A stretch of DNA of 64,000 nt, from positions 54,578,569 to 54,642,568 of the forward strand of contig NC_088776.1 of the NCBI RefSeq assembly GCF_954871325.1. The letters run 5' to 3'. Source of the DNA: Gordionus sp. m RMFG-2023. Taxonomy: Eukaryota > Nematomorpha > Gordioida > Chordodea > Parachordodidae. The translations under genes were made by a program, and so were the position numbers. The notes under the pieces were generated by a model. The model had not been told where the DNA came from. It worked only from the letters and a program-made list of their open reading frames with translations, and made no database searches. This document shows, in pieces, positions 32,605-45,462 of this stretch. Position 1 is the first letter of the stretch, and every line of letters starts with the position of its first letter.

Positions 32605-32822
32605 TAGTGTTGTTAATAATCCACGTTTTTAAAAAACAACCTGACTAAGATTTTAGCCAAAATATAATTATATAGGCCTGGAGATATTGCTAATATAGAT
32701 GGCAGTTGTGTTTAGATCTCTTTTTGCCAAATCTCGAGGCCTCCATTTTATTATTTTGACTAAAATCTTAATCGGGCCGTTTTTTTAAACGATCCAAATC
32801 AGACTTTTAATGATATTATGCA
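32605..32822. mobile_element. Family B miniature element, diverged near-complete copy
   Basis: It starts TAGTGTTGTTAATAATCCAC and ends near CAGACTTTTAATGATATTA. The inner palindrome pairs AGATTTTAGCCAAAATATAA with TTTTGACTAAAATCTTAATC. Confidence 0.65.
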
Positions 32823-32829
32823 TATAGAT

Positions 32830-34170
32830 GGAGTTTGAATAGTTTTTGAGGTGCGTCATTTTCAAAAGAGGGGTTTTAAATTTTTTTTTTTAAAATAAGA
32901 ATCTATTTATTTTTTGTATTGTAATTAAAATATACTGATTAATATAATAATATATTGCAATAATAAACGATATTGAACTAAGTTTTATTAGATATTTATA
33001 ATTAAATTGATGTTCTACAAAAGTTATAACATATATTAAAATAAATAATAAAATTTTGTATTACTTTAGGAAAAATAAAATTATATAAATTATTATATTC
33101 CCTTTGTGGGCTATATATCTATAAATAACAATATTAATTATATTGCTGGGTAAAGGTAGATATAAAAATGTACATGATAAAATTTGATATAACCAATTTT
33201 TAAAATTGGTGACTAATCTCTAAAAATGGGGTGATGCACCCTAAGCATCTAGCTAGTTAATATGTTCAGTTTCTCGTAGCTATTATAACTATTAATTTTA
33301 AACTTCGTTTTAATATTTTAACTATGCCTTAAATCTTGCTTTCTTATGAAATTAAAGGGAAAGAAAGGCGAAAGGAAAGGTAAAAGAAAAAGGGATTGGA
33401 AAAGTGATCGATAAAGAAAGTGGGAGAAGAAGGTAAAGGAAAAGAAACTTATTTATTATGGCAGTAAAAATTAATAGTTGGTTAATTTTAGTTTATATCA
33501 GTGATGTTGATTTATAACAATGGATTATATGTCATTATTTATTATTTTTTTATAAATATAAATGGTTAAAAATTTTAGAGACTTTGGAAGAATTTATAAA
33601 CTGTAAAATATAATCCATAATATTTAATGTTGGAAGTAAAATAAAAATCTTTAAAACTTAGGTTAAAATATTTTAATATTATATCATATCATTTAGTGTA
33701 ATATACACATAGCAATATATATATTCTCTAATAATATTGTATAAATTCCAATGTTTTGTAATAAAATATATATATATAAGAACCAAAATTCAATGGTGGC
33801 ATAGATTTTTAAAGAAATATTATCCCAGATTTATTTAAAATTATAATTTAATAATATTAACACAAACATGTTTAGAGGAAAAAATGCGGACGAGTTGATT
33901 GAAGTTAGAATGATATGAAGTAAAAGATGTACTAGAGGTTGTTTAAAATATAAATAAAACCTTATTTTTTGATGGATCTAAATATGGATCATTATACAAA
34001 TACACACTTGCTTCTACCTCCTTGTCATAACATGTTACCATTATATGTAAAAAATTTAAAAACATCTAACATTATCATACTTTTTTTGGACTGTTAGAAA
34101 ACTTGATGATGCATTGGATCATGTATAAAATCCAATCTTTCTAAAAATATGTATTTATAAAATATGTAAT
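32830..34170. other. Intergenic, no gene recognised
   Basis: AT-rich. A purine-only tract (AAGGGAAAGAAAGGCGAAAG and similar) runs at about 33350-33450. No frame of interest was seen. Confidence 0.4.
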
Positions 34171-34184
34171 AACACATCTATAAG

Positions 34185-35360
34185 GTAATAGGAAAAAAAC
34201 CTCCGAAAAAAAACCCCATGGAAAAAAACATGGAGAAAAGTCACCGGAAAAAAAACCCATGGAAAAACAATTCAAAAAAAAAGAAAATCGTTATTTTATA
34301 AATCTCAATTTATATTTTTCTTCCCATTTTTAGAAGTATTGTTTTTATTTTTCTGATCTTTTCTCAATTTTTTTCTTCTCAATTTTCACTTAAATTTTTT
34401 TGTATAACCTAACAATAATTAATATTGATAAATAATTTTATAAGCGAATGCCACAATCATTAACAGCTATTACACTCCAAAAAAAACACAAAATACTTAC
34501 GAAAAAATATTCGAAGTAATAATGTCTAAATGTCAAGAACGGTATTTATTTCCTGATCCATTATATATATACATGGAATTCGAAAAGTATGTTATGAGCG
34601 CGGTTAAAACTGTCATTGGTATGATTATTAATATGTTAAATTATTTCTATTAATTTTTCCAATTACGGGATCACATCATAATCAGAGGGTGCTTTTAACA
34701 TTTCTGTCAAAGTACCCATAGAAAAATTTAAAAGCTAGGTCTGGAAAGCCAATACAGAACCGATAAAGCACTAAGCTTCTTTTATGGCATAATGGATAGC
34801 TTAGCATTTGTTCCTTTATGTGATATGGGCAATGCAATGGCATTCCTTAGATCGTCCGAGCAATGATAAGGATATTCTTGAATATTTCGATAAAAATTAC
34901 ATCAATGGAGTATCAAGGGAAGTCACAAGAAGCAATTCAAATACAATTCCATCCTTAAATACTATATTAACTAGACTAAATTTGACAAAATTTGCAATAA
35001 GATCTGTTTATTTTATTGATAAATCATTATTACGTATATACAAATTTAATAATTTACTATAATAATTATATGGATCGACATAGAATATTGAAGGAAATCT
35101 CCCTCGATATTTTTATTCCCAGTACCAATTTGAATATGAACATTTTTTTCTTGTTTAAGCATTTTTTATGGAGGGTATATGAGTAATCTGGGTTAAATTA
35201 TATTTTTATAATATTTTTCTCTAAAATACTAATTTGTCTATAACTTATTAAATCCAAATAAAAATAAAAATATCCGATATTATTAGATCTTAAGTAAATT
35301 CGAAAAAAATTTCGGGTTTTTTTTCCTGGGGGTTTTTTCCGGGGTTTTTTTTCCGGGATT
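34185..35360 (+). mobile_element. MULE (Mutator-like) DNA transposon with 10-bp target duplication
   Basis: CATCTATAAG occurs perfectly at 34175-34184 and 35361-35370, giving a 10-bp target duplication. The ends are made of AGGAAAAAAACCTCC and GAAAAAAAACCCC blocks on the left and their complements (GGGGTTTTTTTTCCGGG) on the right. Inside, the plus strand has Mutator transposase words in order: TYEKIFEVIMSKCQERY and YMEFEKYVMSAVKTVIG (catalytic FEKA-type segment, 34480-34620), GCF-HFCQ (about 34685), SLAFVPLCDMGNA (34800) and ILEYFDKNYING (34880). These correspond to MULE MTDFEKA, GCFFHLCQ, LAFVP and the YFE-TYIG tail. Stops and frame changes separate them. A hyphen marks a stop. Confidence 0.85.
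34808..35062 (+). pseudogene. MULE transposase C-terminal fragment
   Basis: The open frame reads SNDKDILEYFDKNYINGVSR and EVTRSNSNTIPS. This matches the region after the LAFVP motif in Mutator transposases. An in-frame ATG exists but the upstream catalytic part is in other frames. Confidence 0.65.
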
Positions 35361-35370
35361 CATCTATAAG

Positions 35371-38300
35371 ATATGTATATTTATTCATTATTTATATTTA
35401 AAAATAGATAACTTCATATCTCCATGACATTACGTAGTGAGTACATAACGCCACGATGACATGACGTAGCGAGGACATCGGAAAATTATATTATATGTAT
35501 GCGAAAAAAGGGTCATGAAACTAAGCTGGATACAAGTAGATATGATACAGTAACAATATTCAAGGTAGTTCTTCAATTATATAAATATTTTCATTTTATC
35601 CATTTGATTTTTCATAATAGATGCCCTTCAACTTGCAATAATATTAAAAAAAGGGAATCTCAAACTAATCGATTCATTTATTCAACCCAGTCGAAACTAG
35701 CATAAAAGTAGAATAATTATTTTATGAAATAGTAATTGTTGTTGATAAAAAATTCGTTGTTTCGCCAATAATATTAAATTTAAGCTATCTAATTACAATT
35801 CAATTTTCTTTTATTTTTTTTATTGATTTAGAAGCTTCACAAATATATAATTTATATAATTCTGGTAGCAATAGTGATGATTCAGATAATTCCTCTGAAC
35901 AAAAAAGCCTTTGATTTTTATAACTAAAATTTGTTTATCAAATTGAAACCTTAACACCCACAGGGAAAGAGATAAAGGCGGAAATCTATGACACTTTAGC
36001 TGAAAAGCAAGTTTGTTTTTTTGTTTTATTGATTATTATTAATTAATATTAATTAATATAAATTAATATTTATATTTATATTAAACATTTTATGCTATTT
36101 TATGATATATTAGCTTCTCGTAAATTCAATTGAAACAACTATTTTTAAAATAATGTTAATGTTATTAACAATTATTATCATATAAATGATAAACTCAATC
36201 AAAAAATTTTTAAGCATCAATGCAAGAGTATATATATTTTTTACAAAATTTAAACCTCGATGGAGGCTAAGGTAACAGTTTCGCTTAAAATTTTGGTGTA
36301 GTCATTTTAGAGTAGGCTCAAAAAATGCTGAAATCGATGTCATTTAATACCCTTTATTTATACTATAATAAAGCAGAAGCGGCAAAGATTTATAAAAATT
36401 TTTAAGGGAGTTAATTTTTTTCAAAGAAAATTTGATATTTAAAATAAAAATATTAATGGTTGCAATACAATAATATATATATATTAATTAAACATTTCAA
36501 TGGGTTGTTTTCTTCTCTAACCATTTTTATTGTGTTTTTATTATTTAAAGCTTCTGAGAGGTAACGAGAGAGTTTTTTTGAAAATACCTGTTACTTATGA
36601 GAGAAAATTTTATGCTTATTATCTCTTCCAAAATCTCCGGCACAAAAATGAAAAAGAAGGGAAAATTTTTTTTTTGACTATTTATAGTTTTTTTTTAATT
36701 TTTATAACAACGATAAAGAAAAAAGAGATTCAAATTTAACATTTTTGAAAAATATTAAAAACTTTTGGAAAGGTGATTCATCCTTTTCTCAAAATATAGA
36801 AAGGGGGCTAAAAATAAAATAAAATTAACTAAAGTGCTTAACCTCACCTCCCCCCCCCACCCCCCGTAACCCACTTCACAATACATCCCTGTTGAATATT
36901 TTTGGTTTTTGAAGAATTTATAACTAAATATGTTATGAATAATTATCTCATGCTTTTGATAACGCTAGGATTTAAAAAGAAGCTAGTGTTACACGAGTAC
37001 GGGCTCCTATAGGCATTCTAAGAAAGTTGGAGGTTTGTGAGCATTTTATTTAGGAATGAACTTCCCCAATATGAGTGCTGAATTCTAGATAAACTTCCTG
37101 AGAGATAATTGAGGATGTCCACAAATTTGATATTAAAGGGTTTGTAGCAAAAAGAAAATTTTTATTAGAAAAAAAACAAGTGGGATTGCTGTGTTTTTTT
37201 AAATTTCAAAAATTTAATCAAATTCCAAGTTCTTCTTCCCAAATATTTACGAAATAGGCTTTCAATCAACAGAAGTATTGCGAAACAATACATCAATACT
37301 AAAAGATGAAGGGGAATAGCAAGATATTGGATAAATATTATATTATGTAATAATCCATATTATATATTGATTTTTATATAAAAAAAAATACTAAAATTAA
37401 TATTAATTATAAAAGTTTTAAATTTTATTGGAAATAATCTTATTACTAAGTTGGTGTTGATAAAAATATTTTCGATATCAAAATTATGGTAACAATACAG
37501 TAAAACCACTGCACGAATATATCTAATAATCTTTGTGAGAATTAAAGATTACTCCTAGATCTAAGAATTTATTTATATTATAAGGTATAGAGACTAATAA
37601 ATTAGGGTTAAATCTGTTGATAAAATATAAATCAGTTCCGAAACGGGAAAAGGAACACAAAAAATGTATAATATACCTGGTTCTCTAAAGAATTTTCTTA
37701 GATTATTCATAAATCAAATTTTGGAAAAATTATTTTTCTTAAAATTTAATGAAATATTATCTTATATTGTCGGCGAAATATATTATTGATTTTTTGGAAG
37801 TTAGCAGCACGTTATTTAAAAAAAAAATATATACGATATTATATTAATTACTGGCAATGTGTTTTAGTCTCCGTGGTCTTATGTGCAATATCTTATTAAA
37901 TTATCCTGAAAATTATAAGGTAGACATTTTGCTTATGTCGAAATACATTTCGGGGGAAATGAAAAATTTTTTTAAAAAAATAAAGCATTGAATAAATGAT
38001 TTAAAGTTGAAAAACATCAAAGTAATTTGAAAACACCATTTTTTTTTAGTTTAAAGATAATTTTGGCGAAAATAAATTTAATATATGTGTAAGAATATCT
38101 ATCCTAAAAAAAATTTCGACAATTTTGTGGTGATAGAGTTCTTAAGCCAAGTCCAAATGTTTTTAGAAAATATATTTTAGCTCGACCTTGTATATTATTT
38201 GACTATTACTCAGATAAATCATATCATTTTAACAGCCCAACATCTGGGCAAAAATGTGAAACATTTTATTAAACAATTTTAAAATAATTATTTTAAATAA

Positions 38301-38430
38301 AAGAAATGAATATAATTTTAAGTGTAAAATATAATCGGCATATAAAATTAATCTAAATATCTGTCACGTGGCAATCTATAGAATAAAAAAGTAAAGAAGA
38401 AGTTAGAGTATATATGTAATTTTTAAATGT
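35371..38430. other. Mostly intergenic; possible small exons near 35.5-36.0 kb and 37.87 kb
   Basis: Small frames with splice-like borders occur but cannot be joined with confidence. MRKKGHETKLDTSRYDT starts at 35499 next to GTAACA. SGSNSDDSDNSSEQKSL ends about 35912 after an acceptor TTGATTTAG. LRGLMCNILLNYPENYK lies at about 37867-37920, with TTTTAG before it and AAG|GTAGAC after it. No family was recognised. Confidence 0.3.
35424..35478. repeat. Two imperfect 23-bp direct repeats
   Basis: ATGACATTACGTAGTGAGTA and ATGACATGACGTAGCGAGGA follow each other with a 9-bp gap. The second contains TGACGTAG, close to a CRE-like word. The function is unknown. Confidence 0.5.
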
Positions 38431-38431
38431 T

Positions 38432-38761
38432 CTAAATATTACATTTTCCAACGGAGATTCCGGATGTCATATAACACGCGTCAACGCATTTTGTTAATTC
38501 GCAATCGCTATCGCAATATTTTGTTGTAAGTTTCGATTCGGTCAATCTCAAGCATACTCCACAAATGGATGGACAACTTATACGAGAAAGCTTGATTGGG
38601 GTATATTTGATGAATTTGAAGTACTTTTTGGATATATACCCAGTGTAATTAGGTTCTTTTAGTATATTCAAATTCAAGTCAGGCTCCTTCATTTCATTAG
38701 TATTCACTTGCACAGTTCCTCCTCGTTTTTGGTTTCTCAAGTCAAAGTCATCAACATTCAA
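38432..38761 (-). CDS. Cysteine-rich C-terminal exon of an unidentified protein
   Basis: An open frame of 109 residues plus stop, preceded by a weak acceptor (ATATAAAG) right after an in-frame TAA. It is therefore read as a terminal exon rather than a whole gene. The N-terminal half is Asn/Lys/Glu-rich. The last 50 residues hold eight cysteines: ISCPSICGVCLRLTESK, then YCDSDCELTKCVDACYM and GKCNI. The spacing C-x3-C-x2-C-x12-C-x3-C and a final x10-C equal those of arthropod eclosion hormone, with an extra x4-C-x3-C inserted. No signal peptide was found in this exon. A metal-binding intracellular domain is an equally valid reading. Upstream exons were not identified with certainty. Confidence 0.5.
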   Translation of the reverse strand: MNVDDFDLRNQKRGGTVQVNTNEMKEPDLNLNILKEPNYTGYISKKYFKFIKYTPIKLSRISCPSICGVCLRLTESKLTTKYCDSDCELTKCVDACYMTSGISVGKCNI

Positions 38762-38764
38762 CTT

Positions 38765-40840
38765 TATATATTAAATGCATTTAAAATTTAAATTTCAATA
38801 ATAATTGAGTATAACCTCCTCCTCCCAAAAAAACATTTCACTTACATTTAAAAAATGATTTGGAGAAATTGTTAAAATTAAAATAACAAGTTTATTACTA
38901 TATCTATGATATAAATTCAACAAAAACATTATGCAAATAAAATTTAAAAAGAATTATTTTTTTAGAAAGAATAAGAGTCTGCTAACAATCAAATCTAAAA
39001 AAATAAGCTTAAATTATTTTGATATCCTGGGAAAATTAGCAAATTCTTAGCTGTGAGATAGATAGGCAGTCAAATCGTTTTAATATTTAAAACAGGGTTC
39101 ATTTAAAACATTTTACCGGGGCTACTTTTTAGATATTTAAATTGCTCTAGCTAATAGTTGTTTTTATCAGCAAGAACTATTTAAAATTGATTCCATGTCA
39201 ATTCAACAAAATTACTATTGCGAATAAATTTTTCGAGTAACTTTTTTTACGAATGTTTCAAATTGCTGTTGTAATATGGTTGGCAATTTTATAATATAAC
39301 ATTTAAATTGATTATTTTATATTATTAATAGTTTTTAAATTAGATGATTTAATTTTTATTTAACAAGAGACGGTTAAATTTAATTGACATACAATTTACC
39401 TTGATATTAACAAGAAAAACAAAATTACATATATTTATATATATTAATAATATTGATAATAATTCGATTTTGACTGTTATAATTTTAAAATAAAGATTAA
39501 ATTATTACTACCTGGGCTTAATCACTATACCTGTGTTAAAATCTCTATTTAATTCGGGTCAAATCGAACCCAAGCAAACCCTACAATTGCGAATTATATT
39601 TTATAGTAACCGATATCGCTTGAGCGAATTCTTAGCGGCAACAACAATCCCGTAATAATTGTTAATGGTTTCTATATTAATATAAATTATTTATTTAAAG
39701 ACCATATTAATTAAATAATATTTAAAAAAAATTAGTTTGAAAGATCGATGTGAATATAATTTTTTATGCTCCCCTGTCCTATGATTTTCATCGAAGCCTT
39801 TTTTTATAAGTATCGTTCACTAAGAACTCAAGCTTTAAGAATATGTTAGAAGTTCATTAGTTATGAAAGAGTTTATATCGATGAAATGTAAGAAATCATC
39901 CCACGAAAGGCTAATCCAATTATAAATTGGAATACAAATAATTTATTTCCACAATCTCACATTCTCTCTTTCTTCAGAAACAATTACAAATTAATTTTGT
40001 CCAATAGAATGTTTAAAAATTTTTTTAATTATAACTTTGTAGTTTTTTTAATATCGAAATGTCGAATGAAACCAGAAGGAGGTGAACAAAAATCTTCTAA
40101 TTTATTAGAAACTATTATATCAGTAGTTATATCGATATGCATTATTTAAAAAAAACTACTTGGAAGGCATTCAAAAAATTTAAGAAAATCGGTGAAACTA
40201 GCTATAAAATATGTAATAATTAGACATTATATATAATTTAGATTTTAAGTGTTATAACTGTTGGAAAAATAAAATTTATTAAATATAAAAAATATTTTTA
40301 TAACAAGTTTAAATCCCAGGGTCCAGATATAGGATCAAAAAATTTTCTTATAGAAATGAGATATAAAAAATAATAAGATTCACTTTTATTATTTACACAA
40401 TAATTAGGGCAAAAATCTTTTAAAAAATAGTTAAAAAAATTCAACCAAACATACCCCCTGAATACTTATGAGTGGAAGAGATCAGGAAGAAAATGTGAAG
40501 TTATTTTTTCATCACATCAGATCAAAAATACATTTTTTAGCCAACTATTATTTACTTAATGGATAATGAATAAAGAAATATCCATTATAAAATTTCATAT
40601 GATTTAAGAACTTATGTTATATATTGAATATGTTATTATTATTTTAATAAATGCAATACATTCGTAGTAAATAGCTATATGCGCTATAAAAGTTTCTTTA
40701 TAATGAGTTAGCGATAAAAGGTTAGCTAAAATTTAATCATAAATTGTTCGATGTTTTGGTTTCGCGAAAAAATATTCTAAATGCGTTCACGATATTGTCT
40801 TCATTATAAATGTTTGGAGGAAAAAAAATTCGCGGATGCT
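38765..40840. other. Intergenic or intronic, one weak exon candidate near 39.6 kb
   Basis: AT-rich. A GC-richer minus-strand piece near 39610-39680 could read KPLTIITGLLLPLRIRSSDI or, in another frame, NNYYGIVVAAKNSLKRYR, between an acceptor TTAATATAG and a donor CG|GTTACT. It may join the exons at 40.85-40.95 and 38.4-38.8 kb into one minus-strand gene, but this is not shown. Confidence 0.25.
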
Positions 40841-40847
40841 ATATTAC

Positions 40848-40952
40848 CTTCGTTCTAGGAATATTACCTCGCAATAAACGACATTCGAGATTAAAGTATC
40901 GCTCAATTAATCCAATATGTTTAAATTGACTAAGGCTTTTGGTCGTATTCAT
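40848..40952 (-). CDS. Probable exon of an unidentified minus-strand gene
   Basis: 35 codons from an ATG: MNTTKSLSQFKHIGLIERYF, then NLECRLLRGNIPRTK, ending exactly at a donor AAG|GTAATA. The G+C content and codon choice differ sharply from the surrounding AT-rich DNA and the peptide looks like real globular protein. The frame stays open upstream of the ATG (AISCNHKK), so it could also be an internal exon with acceptor CATAAG. I do not recognise the family. Confidence 0.5.
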
Positions 40953-41273
40953 TTTCTTATGATTACAGCTAATAGCTATAGTTAGTTTTGGTTAATAATC
41001 GGCTAACCCCTGACTTAGTTGGCTTAATTTAATCGTTCCCTCATTATAATGTGTGGATGTATAAATTCTAGTTTACCTTTTTTTTCACCGTAAATTTTAT
41101 TGGAATGTTTTAGGATCTCCATTTAGCCTTTGGCCGAAAGGGGGCAGGGGAAAATTATTAAGCTTAAACTGATATTTACCAAAACTAGAACTTTTTCTAA
41201 GGAAAATAAAATTCTACCTCCCCCGATTACGTCAATACTTATTGTTATTTTTCCAAATATCTATCTGGATCTT

Positions 41274-41507
41274 AGTGTTGTAAAACGACTCAATTAGAGC
41301 CGATATTTAAAAATGGCCAACTCGATATTTTAGGGAGAAAATTTTTTGACTTAATCTCAAGATTTCGCCTAATAGATGTGCAAACCTTTTTGCCATCTAT
41401 GACTGAAATCTTCAGGTTTTTATAATATTTTTTTGGGAAATATTGAGTTGGCCGTTTTTAAAAATCACCTCAAATCGAGCCGTTTAGCAACCTTACTAGA
41501 TCTATGA
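41274..41507. mobile_element. Family B miniature element, near-complete copy
   Basis: The left end is TAGTGTTGTAAAACGACTCA and the right end GAGCCGTTTAGCAACCTTAC. Inner AAAAATGGCCAACTCGATAT mirrors AATATTGAGTTGGCCGTTTT. It is the best-preserved palindrome of the family outside Mint. Confidence 0.85.
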
Positions 41508-41509
41508 AC

Positions 41510-43320
41510 CTTTTTATTTCATTCAAAGCATAGCCAATTTAAGATATTTTGAACAGAACAGCTTTCTTTTATTAATTAAAAACAATTTTTAAATTTATAA
41601 TATGTAAAAGTTTATTTGTTTAAGTAAAATTAATTTAAAAAAAATAAATCAAAAGCCAAATTAATATTAAAACAATTAGATGAAGTGGGGGGGGGGGGGG
41701 AGGAAAATTTAGGTAAATATGTAGGCGGACAGGTTAAAATTTTAAAACAATGTGCGGGTAGACGTTGAGCGTCACAACCCGCTCATTGCAAATGTAGACC
41801 TCTAGAGTATGCAATACATTTTTTATAAGAATTAGAACAAAATGTTAAATTTAAGAGATTTTATCGGCAAAAAAAGAAACATTTACATCATATTTTAATA
41901 ATTATTGATTAGGTAAAATTTGCTAGAATTTCGAAAATTAGCTGTTTTTACAAACTTATTAAATATTTTTTATTGGAGTCAGGAAGGGAACCTTTATGAT
42001 TTTGAGTTCATTTTACAAATAATTATTTGAGTTTCCGGTTTTATAAGATTCTATATATTTATTTTAAGTGAATTCCTAGCTATTATGCTATTATTATTTA
42101 ATATTATTGTCCAACATAAAATTTATAGATAATAAAATAAAAAACAATATGCAATAAAGGAATATATGGTAAATCATTTATGCTATGTTTATACTTTTTT
42201 ATTTATAATTTTTCTTAAGCATTTCAAAAATTAAAAGCAATAATAAGAATTTTTCTAAATATACTCTATAGGGGGCCAGAATTTTTTTTTTTTTGGGGGG
42301 GGGGGTGGCTTAGTTCCAAATTGTTTACCTGTTACTGTATTAAATTTTTTTGAAATAAAAAATTTAATTTATTAATCTTATTTTTATTGAACTAGATTTA
42401 TGATTTAATTTGTAGATAAAATTTTTTTTTATAGTCTATTCAGAATATTATTAATTCTTTATATTATGTGTTTTTTTTTTATAATTTGTCGACTAGCATT
42501 ATTGTATTTTAAATAGAAAATTACATTTATAATAATGCAAATTTATAATTATTTCTAAATTCAATTTTGATATTTTTATTGTTGAAAATAGAAGAATATA
42601 ATAATGAAAATTGATTTTTCTAAAAAATGCAATCTGAAAAATTATTCTGTCAATGAATTTACTATTCAAACAATTGCATCATAGAAATAATTGTTTTATA
42701 ATAAAAATAATGAGAAAATAAAGGGGGAAAAAATATTATAAAACGATTAGATTACTATCTTGATTAAAAGTTTTATGTTTATTTGCTAATAAGTAAAAAT
42801 AAAACTACCACCCCCCTCCCCTTACCTAGGAAAAAAATATCATTAAAAGATTTAAATTATCCAAAGTGTTATTTAAAAAAAATATTGATGTTGATTTGAA
42901 AAATAATTTTTTCATGTTTATAAATACATTGATTAATTCCCGTTTTTTGATTATATATATATATAATATATATAAGGTTATACACTGATTAAATGAAATT
43001 TAAATTTATGCTTCAAAAAACAATTATAACTTATAAAATACTGAGCAAAATAAAAAGCAAACATATATATTTTGCCAAAAAATCAAGGTTATAGCCAGGA
43101 ATTCCTTGCTGGAGGGAAGGGGACAAATGCTTACTTAGGGGGGGGGGGCAATATTATTGAACTAAAACAAATAGTTAGGCACTCATAAAAAAAAATTTCT
43201 ATTTCAATTCAAAATTTGTAAATGTAAATATGAATACTAAATAATACTCGACGATTTATATTTTGAAATTCTAACATAAATAAATGCTAAATTATTACTT
43301 TATTTACGTCGATATTTCAT
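41510..43320. other. Intergenic with poly-G tracts
   Basis: No gene was seen. G runs of about 10-14 bases lie near 41688-41700, 42295-42305 and 43139-43148, and a C-rich run near 42810. These are conspicuous in such AT-rich DNA. Confidence 0.4.
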
Positions 43321-43327
43321 CGATTCT

Positions 43328-43540
43328 CTAGTTTCTGGATAGAACTCTTTTTAATGTAGAGAATGAGGTCTCACAGAGGCCGTTGATACACATAAGGTAA
43401 TGCTGCTGAGTAGCATATATACAATTCTTTAGATGCAAGATGATATTTTTTTTATACATAATATTTACGATAACCTCTGCCGTTAATAATCCTTTTTCTA
43501 TTTTTTTAAATGATATAAACGTTTCCACATTTAAGTACAA
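43328..43540 (-). pseudogene. hAT transposase C-terminal scrap
   Basis: The minus frame ends GLCETSFSTLKRVLSRN. This matches the conserved C-terminal dimerisation motif of hAT transposases (typically AERSFSxLKRIKxYLRS). Upstream hAT sequence could not be followed, so this is a remnant only. It might point to a source of the enzyme that moved the family A and B elements, but no direct link is visible. Confidence 0.5.
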
Positions 43541-44246
43541 TAATGATTAGAATGAGGCTATTTTATTTGATATAAAAATAATCAGGTTTACGGGGATGAC
43601 TTTAGAACATGGTTGAGATAATCATCTTATGTAAATTTAGCGATCTACAATAATTTCGTAACTCTTTTTTATAGAACTCCATTTGAAGTCTTTTTCACAA
43701 ACAAATTATAATTTTATATTGCTTAAAAAATCTTAAGGATTTGTAAGTGTTTTAAAAGTAAATTTGATGATTTTTGAGGGATGAGATTAAATATTGATTT
43801 AAGTTTTCGGCCAATTTTTATCAAATCAAAAGAATTATCATTTTTAATTTTTATGTATATTAATTGTGGAATTAATACACTTTTTCATCCGCTCTAGTAG
43901 TACCTACTGACCCTTAATACTTATTTAGGGAATCTATTAATATTTCACAAATTATACGCATACAGGATACCTTAAAATGCCTACAAAAATTATAAATGCA
44001 TGATAAATTTAAAAAAAATACAATATTAATATATCAAAGAACTTTTATTAATTTATTTTGAAGCAATGTTTACACACCCACATCCTAGTTAGAGATAACG
44101 TTTATACCATCACATGTCTGGCTAATTATATTCGGTGAATTAATATTTAATTCAGATGCTTGAAAATATAATTAATGATGCTTTCGGCATAAAGACATTG
44201 TAAATTTATGATTCTTATTACTTAAATTTTTCCACAAAAAAATATA

Positions 44247-44471
44247 ATGAATAATTATGCTCTGGTTAAACCTGATGCATCATTTGTCTCATCAGCCTTA
44301 AGACAAAAAAAAGCATTTAACTTTTATTATATGTTATATATTCCAACACCATATATCAATAGATTAGACTACTTGAATTTGGGTGATGTATATTCTGAGT
44401 TTTTTATTCATTTCATAATTTTATTTTATTCAGGATCTTTTTGGATGCTGTATGAAAATATTGCTATATAA
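44247..44471 (+). CDS. Possible exon, unidentified
   Basis: An open frame starting MNNYALVKPDASFVSSALRQ and continuing with FYYMLYIPTPYINRLDYLNL. There is a possible donor GAT|GTATAT. It may belong to the gene at 45.4-47.4 kb or to transposon debris. No family was recognised. Confidence 0.25.
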   Translation: MNNYALVKPDASFVSSALRQKKAFNFYYMLYIPTPYINRLDYLNLGDVYSEFFIHFIILFYSGSFWMLYENIAI

Positions 44472-45462
44472 ACTATGTTTTCAACTTTTGCAGCAACCGT
44501 AATTTTTGTTTACCTGCCTACGAAAATGTAGCTTCTGTAGGCTTACAATCAAATATTGATTAAAATAATAATGATAACCGTTTATTTGCCCATTTATCAG
44601 AATTGTTGTTAACTCAGTTTTTCTATTTATATTAAGATTTTTATTATGCCATATTGTTATTAAATTTAAATGAGCTCTTTAAGCTTTCATTATATGGCAG
44701 TTCCTTTTTGCAGCTAACGCATTTTTTAATTGCTGAATCATTTTTGTTCAAATTCATTACTTGGATGCTAATGAGGGAATAAATATTTTATATTTAATAT
44801 TATTATTATTGATATATTGTTGTTTATTAATTTGTATAAATTAAATAATATTTGTTTAAAAATTATGTTGTATTTTTATTTTGATTTACTTGTTAATTAA
44901 AATTTAATGACTAATATTTTTTTAAATTTGGGAATCGAAAAATTTTGGCGGCCATTTGAGGTCCAAAAATTTTTTCGAGAAAAAGAATTTTGATTTATAA
45001 CGTTTTTTAAATTAATTAACTGGGTGTACACTTCCACCTTTGCTATAAAGGTTTAATTTATTTTGATATATTTCTAACATATTATTTTAATTTTATACTA
45101 ATACTAAGTGATTCATATTTTGAGTTATAATTTATGAATTTCTTAAATTTTAAAATTAATGATATATGTCAATAAATGTCTAAATATTTCTATTGCTTGC
45201 TTTATTGTAAATAATACATGTGTTTTTAACTTTAGCAAAAATTTCGATGATTATAAAGAAATTTAATGTAGGTATTATGATAATAATGCAATACTTGATT
45301 AATAGTATAGACATTAATGAATTCAAAACCCATAAAATACTTGTCTATTTTAAAAGATGATATTTTAAAGAATATTACAAAACCAATTTTAAGCTTACCA
45401 ACAAAAAGTGATATTAAGTACAATTATTATTTATGGATTTTAATTATACATATAATATAAAG

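Noticed and set aside
38432-38761. Calling this exon an eclosion hormone
   Set aside because: Only cysteine spacing agrees, with an extra pair, and no signal peptide is visible. It is kept as a hypothesis only.
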